64,000 nt of DNA. Source: Hyphomonas sp. Mor2 (GTDB lineage: Bacteria > Pseudomonadota > Alphaproteobacteria > Caulobacterales > Hyphomonadaceae). The translations under genes and the position numbers were made by a program. The notes under the pieces were generated by a model that had not been told where the DNA came from, ran no database searches, and worked only from the letters and a program-made list of their open reading frames with translations. The stretch is from contig NZ_CP017718.1 in assembly GCF_001854405.1 (NCBI RefSeq), forward strand, positions 2,170,001 to 2,234,000. Direction: 5' to 3'. Below, one piece after another: positions 50,710 through 60,415 of the stretch (its first letter is position 1; the number at the start of each line of letters is the position of its first letter).

Positions 50710-51729
50710 ATGGGTCGCGCCAGACGGCGGGAAAAGGGAAGCAGACACAGCGTGAACGGGATCGTCAAAAAGCTTGGCAGAAAAGTCCAGACGTACCAGC
50801 TGGACCAGATCAGCCGTCAGGGTCGGTTTGATCCGCGCGAGTCGATCATTGTCTCCGCCAATCCGCGGGGCGGTTCGACCTGGCTGTTCGAAGTCCTGAC
50901 CAGCATTCAGAACACGGCCACGCTATACGAGCCCCTGCACCAGCGCTGGATGCCTGAACTGGCGGAGATCGGCTTCGACTGGCACCAACGCATCCCCGCA
51001 GATGCCGACTGGCCCGAGGCCCGGCAATTGTTCGATGACATCCTGAGCGGGCGAAAACTCACGCCGGACGTTTGCCAATATTCCGACATCAAGGATTATC
51101 GCACCGCCGAGCGATTGGTGGTCAAGTTCATTCGCACAAATGACTGCCTGCCCTGGCTTTTGAACCAGTTCGACTTCAAGCTGAAGCCGGTTGTGCTGAC
51201 CCGCCATCCGATTGCGATTGCCGCCTCCACGCTGCGCCATGAAAACTGGCAGGGCCGCCCGTCTCACTATGTCTTCCCGGAGACCCGATACAGCGACTAT
51301 TCCGACAAGGATCGCGCGTTTCTGGAAGGCCTGTCGACGGTCGAGGAAGTCCGCGTCGCCAAATGGTGCACCCGCAATCGTTCCTTCCTCAACCATCCCG
51401 GCCATAACAAGGATTGGATCACACTCCATTACGAGGACATGCTGCTCGATCCGGAGAAAAGCCTGCGCCACCTGTTTGAAGCCTGGCAGATGGAGCTGCC
51501 AGAGGCGGCCATGTCGCTGGTCGACAAGGCCAGTCGCACCTCGCGCGAAACAACGTTTTCAGATGACAAGCAGCAACAGCTGGAGAAATGGCAAACAAGA
51601 TTCACGCCGGATCAGATCGATCGCATGATCGCCATTCTCGACCATTTCGAAATTGACCTTTACGGCCGCGATGCGATGCCAAATATGCGATCCCGCATGG
51701 CCGCGCCGATCACGGTGTCCCGCCGCTAG
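50710..51729 (+). CDS. Sulfotransferase-family protein
   Basis: A 339-residue protein with the PAPS 5'-phosphosulfate-binding motif SANPRGGSTWLFEVL near residues 50-65 and a later RHPIAIAAS (3'-phosphate region). The family moves sulfate from PAPS to an acceptor, commonly a sugar or lipid at the envelope. No signal peptide. The start is uncertain among ATG 50710, an upstream TTG and GTG 50752. It shares a CTAG stop with the convergent lipoprotein gene. Confidence 0.75.
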   Translation: MGRARRREKGSRHSVNGIVKKLGRKVQTYQLDQISRQGRFDPRESIIVSANPRGGSTWLFEVLTSIQNTATLYEPLHQRWMPELAEIGFDWHQRIPADADWPEARQLFDDILSGRKLTPDVCQYSDIKDYRTAERLVVKFIRTNDCLPWLLNQFDFKLKPVVLTRHPIAIAASTLRHENWQGRPSHYVFPETRYSDYSDKDRAFLEGLSTVEEVRVAKWCTRNRSFLNHPGHNKDWITLHYEDMLLDPEKSLRHLFEAWQMELPEAAMSLVDKASRTSRETTFSDDKQQQLEKWQTRFTPDQIDRMIAILDHFEIDLYGRDAMPNMRSRMAAPITVSRR

Positions 51730-52328
51730 GGCTGGTCCGCCTCGATCACTTCCTGTGCTTCGAGAATCACCGCGCGCTCACCGCTCTGCATCGTCTCCAT
51801 ATCGGTTGCCGCCTGCACTTTGGCTTGCGCCGCCTGCCAGTCACCGATTTTGACACGGACAGAATGTGCCCGCATTTCAGAGAAGCCCGCTTCAGGCTCC
51901 GCCGTCGCCAGGATGTTGATCAAATAGACGCCGTCTGCATCCGCTGAATAATCGATCCGCCATGTGTGCGAGGTGCCGCTCGCCATATCCATCTGCGCAT
52001 TCCGCTCAGCTCCGAAGACATTGAGACCCTTGCCGCCCGTCGCTTTCAGTTTGAGCACGCCGGTCGGATAGCCTTCATTCACCGTCAGGGTCACAGATCC
52101 ATTCTCACCGACCGCAATCGGTTTGGCTTCGTCGAGCGAGAAGGTGACCGATGCGCCGGGCTTGATCGTCGTGATCGGCGGCGCGAGCTTGACCTGTTTC
52201 GTTGGCCCGGTCGCCTGGAGGGTATCCGCATCAGCCAACACAGGGTCTGCGGTCTTCTGCTGAGCACATCCTGCCAGAAGCGCCGCCGCGCCAACGGAGA
52301 TGGCCATCAAGTCTGATCTGAAATGCAT
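51726..52328 (-). CDS. Lipoprotein of unknown function
   Basis: A 200-residue protein with lipobox LAGC (Cys21). It has a strand-rich middle (SVTFSLDEAKPIAVGENG, GVLKLKATGGKGLNVFG, THTWRIDYSADADGVY) reminiscent of immunoglobulin-like or filament-associated domains, and a helical acidic tail. Not recognised. Its start is close to the metalloprotease gene start, 19 bases away, so they may be one transcript. It is convergent with the sulfotransferase, sharing CTAG. Confidence 0.6.
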   Translation of the reverse strand: MHFRSDLMAISVGAAALLAGCAQQKTADPVLADADTLQATGPTKQVKLAPPITTIKPGASVTFSLDEAKPIAVGENGSVTLTVNEGYPTGVLKLKATGGKGLNVFGAERNAQMDMASGTSHTWRIDYSADADGVYLINILATAEPEAGFSEMRAHSVRVKIGDWQAAQAKVQAATDMETMQSGERAVILEAQEVIEADQP

Positions 52329-52346
52329 CGTCTTCTCCCTTATCGA

Positions 52347-54185
52347 CTAGCTGACCGTAAAGCTGAAACAGCTGTCGGCCGCGGTATTCTCGTCGAAATT
52401 GTTGAAATCATAGATTTCGATCGCATAGGTCCCGGCATCGAGGGTTCCCGTCCAGACCTCTGAGCCATCATTCGGTGATTCTGCCAGGCGGCTTTGCCCG
52501 CGTGAGTCTTGGGTGAACAGGCGACCGGTTTCCCAGATGCGGAAGTCCGGATCGGTCGTTCCTGCCGGGCCAGAGGTTTCCGTCGCCGTCATCGTCACCG
52601 GGCCGGTCGCGGGCAGAGTCACGGTGATGAACTCGCGGACGCCATGCTTGTTGCGGACGCTATCTTCATTCACAGGTGTGCCGTTCGCCTCAGCCGTGGA
52701 GCAGACGGTCACAGCGCTGCCGCCCGGGCTTGCCACCTTGTAGATCGGCAGGATGGTCGACACACCGCCTGTATTGGTTTCACCGACGCCGCGTGGATCG
52801 GTCGTATTGATCGATTCCGCCGCGAGCAGGCTGTCCAGTTGCGCAGCATTCACCGCCGCCTCATTGCGTACCCGATTGGCAAACTGGAACACTGTCGTGA
52901 AATTCTCATTGTTGATATAGGCGCTGTCCGTGAACGCATTGTAGAGCGGTGCCAGACCGCCTGAAATCGTGTCGGCACCATCATTTGCGCTGTCAAAAAT
53001 ATCGTAGAGGATCTGCTGAACGGAGGCCTCATTGAACCAACCAGGGGGGCGTCCGCCGGCGCTGGTCAAATCGACCTCGACACTGAAGGCAAAGCCGACA
53101 TTTTGAGCGTCGCCACTGACATCGCGGTAGACCGGGTCACCCAGGATCATCCCGGCAAAAGCATTGCCCCACCCTTCGCCGAAGGAGAGTCTCGCATCCA
53201 GACGATTGCTGAGGCTGTGTTGTCCGCCAGGTGAGTCAGAGCGCGACAGCTGGTCCTCGAAATAGTGTCCAAACTCGTGCACGACGACATGCGTGTCATA
53301 CTCGTCGGTATCATTGTTCGCCGCGCCCAGAATACGGATGGTCGGCACGCCGCTGATCCGCGTATAGGACGAAGTTCCGATATCACCTGCAGCATCATTG
53401 ATTGTGTTCGAGGGGCGATTATTGATGCTCCAAAAGACCTGCAAGTCTGGAAAGCTCACGCTCGGGTCGACCACGGCAATATCGGTCACGGCTTCGTAAA
53501 GGCCGTCCAGAATAGCGAACGGTCCCGCCGCGCGGGTGCCCGTATACTCACCCTGAATCGTATTGTCGGCAGAGTTGACCGCCGTCGGATTCCATCCTGA
53601 TCCGGCATTTAGATTACGCGTTGAATTGGCCGTTCCGGAATCCGTCAAAGACCCGGCGAGGACGTAAATCGCATTGCCATTGGTATTGTCGACGACTTCA
53701 AAATCCCAGGTCGCGCCTGTGGTCTGCAGCATCTGGCTACGCACCTGGATCCGCACCGGCGTTGAAGACGCGACGGTGACGGCGTAATTGCCGCTGGCAT
53801 CGGTGATATCGCTGTCCAGCACCGTACCACTGCCATCGACCGCCTGCACAACCACGCTACGTGCAGGTGACGGCGCGAGATTGTCATAGTCGAGCGCGGC
53901 CCCGGCCACGGTGGTAGTCACGTTTGAGCCGATCAGGTGCCCAATCTCATCAAACGTCACGGCGCCGCTGATCGTCACCGAAGATGGCGGTGGCGGAGGC
54001 GGCGGCGGTGGAGGCGGCGGGGGTGGTGGCGGCGGCGGAGGCGGCGGAGGAGGAGGCGGGGGCGGCGACACAGTCGATCCTCCGCCACCACCACCGCCAC
54101 TACAGGCCGCAACCATACCGGCGGCAAAGACCACGGCCATGACACTGGCAACGCTACGCAATCTAGTCGTTCGTGTGTGTTTCAA
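52347..54185 (-). CDS. Polyproline-tethered zinc metalloprotease lipoprotein
   Basis: A 612-residue lipoprotein: lipobox MVAAC (Cys28), a Gly7 tract, then 27 consecutive prolines (41-67), an Ig-like region (SGAVTFDEI and on), and a zinc protease core with H303-E-F-G-H307 (HExxH). A second Glu near GEGWGNAF is the probable third ligand. The last 100 residues form a beta domain with ITVTLPATGPVTMTATE. The proline tract probably holds the enzyme away from the outer membrane. Such a run should need elongation factor P. It is divergent from the second S9 peptidase. Confidence 0.8.
   Translation of the reverse strand: MKHTRTTRLRSVASVMAVVFAAGMVAACSGGGGGGGSTVSPPPPPPPPPPPPPPPPPPPPPPPPPPPSSVTISGAVTFDEIGHLIGSNVTTTVAGAALDYDNLAPSPARSVVVQAVDGSGTVLDSDITDASGNYAVTVASSTPVRIQVRSQMLQTTGATWDFEVVDNTNGNAIYVLAGSLTDSGTANSTRNLNAGSGWNPTAVNSADNTIQGEYTGTRAAGPFAILDGLYEAVTDIAVVDPSVSFPDLQVFWSINNRPSNTINDAAGDIGTSSYTRISGVPTIRILGAANNDTDEYDTHVVVHEFGHYFEDQLSRSDSPGGQHSLSNRLDARLSFGEGWGNAFAGMILGDPVYRDVSGDAQNVGFAFSVEVDLTSAGGRPPGWFNEASVQQILYDIFDSANDGADTISGGLAPLYNAFTDSAYINNENFTTVFQFANRVRNEAAVNAAQLDSLLAAESINTTDPRGVGETNTGGVSTILPIYKVASPGGSAVTVCSTAEANGTPVNEDSVRNKHGVREFITVTLPATGPVTMTATETSGPAGTTDPDFRIWETGRLFTQDSRGQSRLAESPNDGSEVWTGTLDAGTYAIEIYDFNNFDENTAADSCFSFTVS
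53985..54065 (-). repeat. Polyproline codon tract, 27 CCN codons
   Basis: All 27 codons are CCN, mixing CCG, CCT, CCA and CCC, so it is not a pure triplet repeat. On the plus strand it is a near pure G-rich GGN run that could form G-quadruplexes. It is followed by a Gly7 stretch in the same gene. Length may vary between strains by slippage. Confidence 0.9.
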
Positions 54186-54481
54186 CGTCCCATCTCCACT
54201 CGCACCACGCAGTTATACAGGGTCTGATCCGCCTCGACGACTAACAAGAGGTTAAAGCGCAGCAATCCCAACCGCGGCAGGCTGCGCGAAGTTCTGAAAC
54301 CTGACAAGAGGGCTTCTGCGGTCCTGAACTAACTGTGATCTCTGTGCGACCGTCCCGGCGGCAACACCCGTCATGCGAGAAAGAAATCGGCCAGTGCAGT
54401 GTGATGTTGCGTGTTGTTGACAGACCGGATTGAAATAAGCTCTCTTTCCAGGGCGTGAGAGACATTCAAAGGGGAGTTCTT

Positions 54482-56566
54482 GTGAGACCACTAACTACAC
54501 TTATCGTGGCTGTTTTTGCGGGCATCTGCCTGACATTTACTGCAGCGCCAGTCGCCTCAGCCCAGACACCAACGCCGAGCCTCGAGAATTTGTGGGCACA
54601 GCCGGATTTCTTCCAGCCGGCGCTGTCGCCAAACGGCCAGTACCTGGCCTATGTGAAACGCGAAGGGGACGAGGAATACATCGTTACCATCGATCTCAAT
54701 GCTGCTGGGGGTGACCTGAAGAGCGTTCCGGTCGGCAAAGTGCAGATTAACAGCCTCGACTGGCTCACGGACGAGCGTCTACTGGTCAACTTTGTCGGCT
54801 ATTATGGACGTCGTTCCAACAAACCCATCGCTTGGGGCGAGGTTCGTGAACGCTTCGAAGACGGCGAAATCCTGTGGCGCTCGGTCAAAACACAAAGCAC
54901 CTCTGCGGTGATGGACCGCGATGGCGGCAAGCCTGTGACCTTGTTCGATCGCGACCCATTGCGGTCTCAACCCCGCTTCAACGCGACGCTGGTCTACGAT
55001 CTGCCCAGCGATCCCAAGAATATTATCATGCAGGCCCCGGATGAAGGCGATCTGCACTTGTTCAAGGTCAATGTCAGCAATGGCAAGGCCAGACGGATCG
55101 AGCGCGGCAATGAAGACACGACCCAATGGTTTGTCGATCGCGAGGGTGAAGCGGTGCTTCGCTGGGACCTGAAATACAATGGTCGGATCATTCATAGTTA
55201 CGCCCAGCGCAAGGACTCTGACGGCGAGGAACAGTGGGTACGGGTCAAGATCGGGCCGACGGACACGATCGCGAATAATGGCGGCGAAGCGTTTACCCCG
55301 CGTGCTCCGAGCGATCTGCCGAACAAGTATTATGTCACGGCCCGCCCGGAAGGCACCAAGACGGTCAGTCTGTACCTTTATGACTATACCACCGACAATT
55401 ATGGTGATCCTGTTCGTTCTGATCCGAACATCGATATCGCGACCGTTCGCTTCAATCGCTCCTCCACAGCGCTGCAAAGCGTGACCTATTCCGGCGCAAA
55501 ACCGATGACGGAATTCATGGACGAGAACACGCAGGCCCATATGGACGGCTTGCAGCAATATTTCGGACCCCAGGCCGTGATTAGCGCCTATGCGTCCGAT
55601 ACCAACGAGCAGAAGTGGTTGCTTGCCGTGGTCATCCCGAACGAAAGCACCACCTACGTGCTCTACGACAAGGCCACGCAAAGCCCGATCGAGCTGGGTA
55701 ATCCAAACGGCGCGATCAAGGGCAAAGCGCTCGCGGACATGGAAATCGTTTCCTATACCGGACGGGATGGCATGGAACTGGTTGGCTACCTGACCCGCCC
55801 CGCCGGCGCGCAACCCGGCGACAAACCACCTATGATCGTCATGCCGCATGGGGGTCCTGAAGCGCGGGATGAGTACGGCTTTGATCTAATCGCTCAATCG
55901 CTGGCATCCGCTGGGTACCAGGTGTTTCAACCGCAATTCCGCGGGTCATCCGGTTTCGGACTCGACTTCGCAGATGCGGGTCGGCGCCAATGGGGCAGAG
56001 CCATGCAGTATGACGTGGACGATGGCTTTGATCATCTCGTTGCAGAAGGCCTGGCTGATCCGAACCGGGCGTGTCTGATGGGCTTCTCCTATGGTGGCTA
56101 TGCGGCCTTTGCAGGCGCAACCCTGACGCCCACCAAATATCAATGCTATCTGGCGGGCGCTGGCGTCAGCGACTTGCCGCGCATGTTGCGATGGGTACGC
56201 GATGATCTTGGTGTCATAGATCTGGGACAGCCCAAACCGGGATCAGATTCCTACGCGTTCCGCTATTGGACGTCTCACATTGGAGATCTGGTAGAAGACC
56301 GTGAGGAAATCGAAGCCTACTCTCCGATTACGCATGTCGACGCCATTCAGCGCCCCATGTTCATCTTCCATGGTGAGAGTGACCGCATCGTTCCGATCGA
56401 GCAGTCACGGGTCATGATGGCCGCGATGGACCGCGCCGGAAAGCCGTATGAGTGGCACGAGATGGAACAGACCGGACACAGTTATGGCAACAATGTCACT
56501 CGCAGTATTGAGACGCTGGAGAAAGTCCTCGACTTCCTCGACAAGCATCTGCCTGTGGACGGCTAG
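54482..56566 (+). CDS. Secreted S9-family dipeptidyl/acylaminoacyl peptidase
   Basis: A 694-residue enzyme with a signal peptide (about 1-27, ASA before QTP). The beta-propeller N-terminus shows LSPNGQYLAYVKR. The triad is S536 in GFSYGGYA, D634 in HGESDRIVP and H666 in TGHSYGN; VFQPQFRGSSGFG lies ahead of it. GTG 54482 is chosen because GGGGAG is 5-6 bases upstream; the longer frame starts with a GTG lacking one. It is divergent from the zinc metalloprotease, suggesting joint peptide breakdown outside the membrane. Confidence 0.88.
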   Translation: MRPLTTLIVAVFAGICLTFTAAPVASAQTPTPSLENLWAQPDFFQPALSPNGQYLAYVKREGDEEYIVTIDLNAAGGDLKSVPVGKVQINSLDWLTDERLLVNFVGYYGRRSNKPIAWGEVRERFEDGEILWRSVKTQSTSAVMDRDGGKPVTLFDRDPLRSQPRFNATLVYDLPSDPKNIIMQAPDEGDLHLFKVNVSNGKARRIERGNEDTTQWFVDREGEAVLRWDLKYNGRIIHSYAQRKDSDGEEQWVRVKIGPTDTIANNGGEAFTPRAPSDLPNKYYVTARPEGTKTVSLYLYDYTTDNYGDPVRSDPNIDIATVRFNRSSTALQSVTYSGAKPMTEFMDENTQAHMDGLQQYFGPQAVISAYASDTNEQKWLLAVVIPNESTTYVLYDKATQSPIELGNPNGAIKGKALADMEIVSYTGRDGMELVGYLTRPAGAQPGDKPPMIVMPHGGPEARDEYGFDLIAQSLASAGYQVFQPQFRGSSGFGLDFADAGRRQWGRAMQYDVDDGFDHLVAEGLADPNRACLMGFSYGGYAAFAGATLTPTKYQCYLAGAGVSDLPRMLRWVRDDLGVIDLGQPKPGSDSYAFRYWTSHIGDLVEDREEIEAYSPITHVDAIQRPMFIFHGESDRIVPIEQSRVMMAAMDRAGKPYEWHEMEQTGHSYGNNVTRSIETLEKVLDFLDKHLPVDG

Positions 56567-56604
56567 GCCATCGGCCCTAGCCCAATCTCAAATCCAAATT
56601 GTCG

Positions 56605-56634
56605 GAAGGCGCAGAGAAAACTCTCTGCGCCTTC
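56605..56634 (+). terminator. Terminator of the second S9 peptidase gene
   Basis: A perfect 13-bp stem GAAGGCGCAGAGA/TCTCTGCGCCTTC around AAAC, followed by a pyrimidine-rich TTCTCTCC. It begins about 39 bases after the stop and also lies between convergent genes. Confidence 0.85.
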
Positions 56635-56689
56635 TTCTCTCCCGCGTTGCGTCCCGAGCCTGCGGGAAGGTCTCGCTTTTAGCCCCCCC

Positions 56690-57463
56690 TTAGCGGTTCG
56701 GGCCTTTGCGTTCCTTGACGTCTTCTTCTTCCGCGATGGCGCGGTCTTCAGCGTCAAAGACAATCTCAGCTTCCTCGCCCTTGCCATAGTCACGGGCTTT
56801 CTTGGCGAGGCGTTCTTGCGTGATGGCGAGCGATCCGGAGCTCACGGCCATCTGCTTTGAGCGATCCACACCGACCGCGTCGGCGTCACCGAAATTGGCG
56901 AACTCAGCGCCCAGGAAGACCACTTCCCAACCACGCTTCTCGGCCCGGTCGAGCGCTGCTTTTGCGCCCTGATAGGTCACCTCACGTGACGAGTTTTCCT
57001 GACCGTCAGTCATGATCACGATGACGGCCTTTTCAGGGTTGTCGGCCTCGGCCATGGTGATGGTGCGATTGATCGCATCAAAGAGCGGGGTCATACCGCG
57101 TGGGCTGACCTCGTCATTGGTCACATTGGACCAGGCGTCTGGCGTCACATCCTTGCGCAGGACATCGTACTGGAAGCCTTCCTGATGATCGAACACAGCC
57201 AGCGTCACGGTGGTTTCCAGGTCGTCAGCTTCACCGTCTTCAACCTTGCCGACTGCGGCAGCATAGGCATTCACCGAGCCCAGCGCCTCGTCCCAGATAT
57301 CTGACATGGAGCCCGTTCGGTCGAGCAGGATGTAAGAGGAAACAGCATTCATAGTCGGAACGTCCGTAATCAGTTCAGGGGTCGGTTTGGTCTTGGCATT
57401 GGCTCCAAAGGCTAAAGCGGCAGCGGCGAGAACGCCGGTGACGGTCAGAGTTGTTCTTTTCAT
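56690..57463 (-). CDS. Secreted VWA-domain protein
   Basis: A 257-residue protein with a signal peptide (about 1-24, GANAK). The von Willebrand A core has the metal-site DRTGSMS in place of DxSxS, the second site RGMTPLFDA, and VIVIMTDGQENSS. It is expected in the periplasm or on the surface, binding partners through the metal site. Its C-terminus is a highly charged helix (DYGKGEEAEIVFDAEDRAIAEEED and on). ATG 57463 is chosen, with GGAG 9 bases upstream. Note the CtrA-like site upstream. Confidence 0.78.
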   Translation of the reverse strand: MKRTTLTVTGVLAAAALAFGANAKTKPTPELITDVPTMNAVSSYILLDRTGSMSDIWDEALGSVNAYAAAVGKVEDGEADDLETTVTLAVFDHQEGFQYDVLRKDVTPDAWSNVTNDEVSPRGMTPLFDAINRTITMAEADNPEKAVIVIMTDGQENSSREVTYQGAKAALDRAEKRGWEVVFLGAEFANFGDADAVGVDRSKQMAVSSGSLAITQERLAKKARDYGKGEEAEIVFDAEDRAIAEEEDVKERKGPNR

Positions 57464-57545
57464 GAAATGCGTCTCCCATTCGCTTGTCGATGGGAAACAG
57501 GCTGCCTGCGAAACAAGGCGGTGAACTGGCTGTAATCTGGGCAAT

Positions 57546-57553
57546 TTAACCAT
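57546..57553 (-). promoter_or_regulatory. Candidate CtrA half-site upstream of the VWA gene
   Basis: TTAACCAT on the plus strand lies 83 bases upstream of the VWA gene start, within AT-richer DNA (CAATTTAACCATAATTG). It matches the 8-mer seen ahead of flhF. A full TTAA-N7-TTAA is not present, and the match alone could be chance. Confidence 0.35.
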
Positions 57554-57623
57554 AATTGTGACCACGCCTGCCCGATTCCAGTCATCGCGCGTTCAGGTTC
57601 GACGCTCGGGATGAATGGCGAGC

Positions 57624-58664
57624 CTAGTGGGCAGGCGCGTTTTTTCGCCGTCCAAGGTCGCGCAGAAAATGGTAGATGGGTAGCTCCACCCAATGGCAAA
57701 CCAGGTGCGCCAGTCCGATGGTAAGGGCGAGCAGGCCGGCAATCACCGCCCAGCTCATCTCCATAGGCTGATCAAACACCGCTTCATGCAGGGTCCGGGC
57801 GTACATTAGCACGGGCCAGTGCACCATATAGACGCTGAACGAGATCTTGCCGAGATAGCGCCCCTTCGCCAGCCAGTCATTCACGCTGCCGCGTTGCTGC
57901 GCGAACAGATACACGATCCCGGCAAAGACCGGCACCATGACGAATTGCATCTGCCCGGCCAGCCAGGGCGTCGCCAGCGCGAGAATAAAGACCAGCAAGG
58001 CAAGTCCACCGCCAAAGGGCAGCCAGGCGCTCGGATGGCGCTGGTACAGCTTGTAGATGAAGATCCCGAGAATGAACTCGCCCGTGCAACGCACCAGACC
58101 CGCTTTCAGACCGGGCCACAGCATTCCTGTCGAGAGATCCAGCGAGCCTGCCTGTGTCGCCACGATGGCGAAACAAAAGACCATGAGCAGGACCAGCACA
58201 CTCATCCGCGCCTTCGGGGCGAGCCAGACGACCAGCGCGGCAATGCCAATATTGATCCAGAACTCCACCGAAATCGTCCAGCTCGGTGTGTTAAACGGCA
58301 GATAGCCGGGCCCAAGGCCGATCTCGTGGATCATCAGGCCATGCAGGATCAGAGCCCCGCGATCAATCTCTCCGGTGGTGTACAGATCGAGCGCCACCAT
58401 CATGGCCAGCGTCGCCAGATGCAGCGGATACATTCTTGCCCAGCGCAGCCAGGCAAACCGGCCGAGACTGAAATCCTCGCGATTGAAATAGGCGTGGGTG
58501 AGGACAAATCCGGATAGGATCAGAAAAAAGTCGACCGCCAGAAAGCCGTTGAAATGCAACCCCTCCGGTCGAAAGTGCCAGACTGCGACGGTCAACGCAG
58601 CGATGCCGCGAAGCGTGTCCAGCGCTTCAAAACGCTGTTGAGGGGCGACGGTGACGGGGCGCAT
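57624..58664 (-). CDS. Acyltransferase 3 family membrane protein (OafA-like)
   Basis: A 346-residue protein with about ten membrane helices. The family motifs are RFEALDTLRGIAALTVAVWHF near the start (R and catalytic His), GFLAVDFFLILSGFV, RFAWLRWARMYPLH and a late SFSVYMVHWPVL. Such proteins O-acetylate sugars of LPS, capsules or glycans in the periplasm. The C-terminus is basic and short, without an SGNH domain. It is divergent from argG. Confidence 0.85.
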   Translation of the reverse strand: MRPVTVAPQQRFEALDTLRGIAALTVAVWHFRPEGLHFNGFLAVDFFLILSGFVLTHAYFNREDFSLGRFAWLRWARMYPLHLATLAMMVALDLYTTGEIDRGALILHGLMIHEIGLGPGYLPFNTPSWTISVEFWINIGIAALVVWLAPKARMSVLVLLMVFCFAIVATQAGSLDLSTGMLWPGLKAGLVRCTGEFILGIFIYKLYQRHPSAWLPFGGGLALLVFILALATPWLAGQMQFVMVPVFAGIVYLFAQQRGSVNDWLAKGRYLGKISFSVYMVHWPVLMYARTLHEAVFDQPMEMSWAVIAGLLALTIGLAHLVCHWVELPIYHFLRDLGRRKNAPAH

Positions 58665-58840
58665 GCTTTCCTTGCTCTGACGGGGTCAGAACGGGCTATG
58701 CAAGGCAAGTGCCCGCTTTCGATGGCCGAAAGTGAAGCGCCCATGCGCAGATGGGCAGGCCCTATTCGCGTCCTCGCTCTTGCGCTCTGGTTCAAGCCGC
58801 GCCATACGCGCCTGAATCAAAAATCCCGATGGAGTCGACA

Positions 58841-60073
58841 ATGTCCTCTGCGCCCAAAAAAGTAGTGCTCGCTTATTCCGGAGGACTCGACACCTCCATC
58901 ATCCTGAAGTGGCTACAAACCGAGTTTGGGGCCGAAGTGATCACCTTCACGGCAGATCTCGGCCAGGGCGAAGAGATTGAGCCCGCGCGCGCCAAGGCGA
59001 TCGCCGCCGGTGTGAAGCCAGAGAATGTTTTCATCGAGGACGTCCGCGAAGAATTTGTCCGCGACTTTGTCTTTCCAATGTTCCGCGCCAATGCGGTCTA
59101 TGAGGGCGTCTATCTGCTCGGAACGTCGATTGCCCGCCCGCTCATCGCCAAGCGCCAGATCGAGATTGCGGATATGATGGGCGCTGATGCGGTCTGTCAT
59201 GGCGCCACCGGGAAAGGCAATGACCAGGTCCGATTCGAGCTCGGCTATTATGGCCTGAACCCAGACATTAAAGTCATCGCCCCGTGGCGCGACTGGGACT
59301 TCAAGTCCCGCACCGACCTGCTCAAATTCGCTGAAGAGCAAGGCATTGAGATCACCAAGGATAAGCGCGGCGAAGCCCCCTTCTCGGTCGATGCCAACCT
59401 GCTGCACTCCTCCTCAGAGGGCAAAGTCCTGGAAGACCCGGCGGAAGCCGCGCCGGAATTTGTCCATATGCGCACCATCGCGCCGGAAGACGCGCCGGAC
59501 GAGCCCGAGATCGTCACTATCGGCTTTGAAAAGGGCGATGCCTGCGCGATCAATGGCGAGGCGATGAGCCCGGCAACGATCCTGACCAAGCTGAACGAGC
59601 TTGGCCGCAAGCACGGCATTGGCCGCCTCGACCTTCTGGAAAATCGCTTTGTCGGCATGAAGTCGCGCGGCATTTATGAAACGCCCGGCGGCACTATCCT
59701 GCTCACCGCCCACCGCGGCATGGAGAGTATCACCATCGACCGCGGCGCCGGCCACCTTAAAGACGAGCTGATGCCGCGCTATGCAGAGCTCATCTATAAT
59801 GGCTTCTGGTGGAGCCCAGAGCGCGAAATGCTGCAAGCGGCTATCGACCACTCGCAGCTTTATGTCACCGGCGAAGTGAAGGTGAAGCTCTACAAAGGCG
59901 GCGTCCACCTGGTCGGTCGCTCAAGCCCGTATTCCTTGTATCGCGAGGATATTGTGACGTTCGAGGATGATCACGGGGCATATGATCAGAAGGATGCGGA
60001 AGGCTTTATCAAGCTCAACGCGCTGCGGCTGCGAATCCTGGCCGGGCGGGACCGGAAGTTTGGGAAGAACTAG
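58841..60073 (+). CDS. argG: Argininosuccinate synthase
   Basis: A 410-residue ligase joining citrulline and aspartate with ATP. The ATP loop is [16 protein letters not shown], near 10-25; [19 protein letters not shown] and the C-terminal [21 protein letters not shown] are typical. ATG 58841 is chosen because GGAG lies 6 bases upstream; upstream in-frame ATGs lack this. It is followed by a non-coding stretch with hairpins, not by argH. Confidence 0.95.
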   Translation: MSSAPKKVVLAYSGGLDTSIILKWLQTEFGAEVITFTADLGQGEEIEPARAKAIAAGVKPENVFIEDVREEFVRDFVFPMFRANAVYEGVYLLGTSIARPLIAKRQIEIADMMGADAVCHGATGKGNDQVRFELGYYGLNPDIKVIAPWRDWDFKSRTDLLKFAEEQGIEITKDKRGEAPFSVDANLLHSSSEGKVLEDPAEAAPEFVHMRTIAPEDAPDEPEIVTIGFEKGDACAINGEAMSPATILTKLNELGRKHGIGRLDLLENRFVGMKSRGIYETPGGTILLTAHRGMESITIDRGAGHLKDELMPRYAELIYNGFWWSPEREMLQAAIDHSQLYVTGEVKVKLYKGGVHLVGRSSPYSLYREDIVTFEDDHGAYDQKDAEGFIKLNALRLRILAGRDRKFGKN

Positions 60074-60415
60074 AGACTCTTCCTAAGTCGTCCTTCAAGC
60101 GCTCCCTCGGACTTGATCCGAGGGCCCAGCTCGTGAAGTTACGGCTGATAACGGGAGAGATCCCTGCGCTCCCGATCCGCGCGGCGCGCGCACGTGATGG
60201 ATTGCCCAATCGAGTTGGGCAATCCGATCTGGTTAGATCTTTACGGTGAGCTGAATTGAGCTTGATTCCGCACCAATCTTCCCCTAAACGCCCTCCACCA
60301 TGATGAATAGCACGCTCTTCTATTATTGTTGCACTTAGCAACCTAACCGCGCCCCACGTGAGGCGCGCACGAGAGCCCTATTCCCTTCAAACAGCATGAC
60401 AGCACACCCGTTAGC
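60074..60415. other. Non-coding stretch with palindromes behind argG
   Basis: No gene seen. CCTCGGA/TCCGAGG with a CTTGA loop (60105-60123) and a perfect 11-bp hairpin GGATTGCCCAA/TTGGGCAATCC with a TCGAG loop (60199-60225) are the clear features. Neither runs into T's, so a terminator for argG is not certain. The rest is of unremarkable composition and leads into the tRNA-like element. Confidence 0.6.

Noticed and set aside
53911..54255. Plus-strand glycine-rich frame over the polyproline tract
   Set aside because: It is the complement of the CCN codon run of the metalloprotease; no start signal or partner supports it.
54779..55849. 356-codon frame on the minus strand opposite the second S9 peptidase
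   Set aside because: It is antisense to a complete peptidase gene and lacks a ribosome site or recognisable domain.
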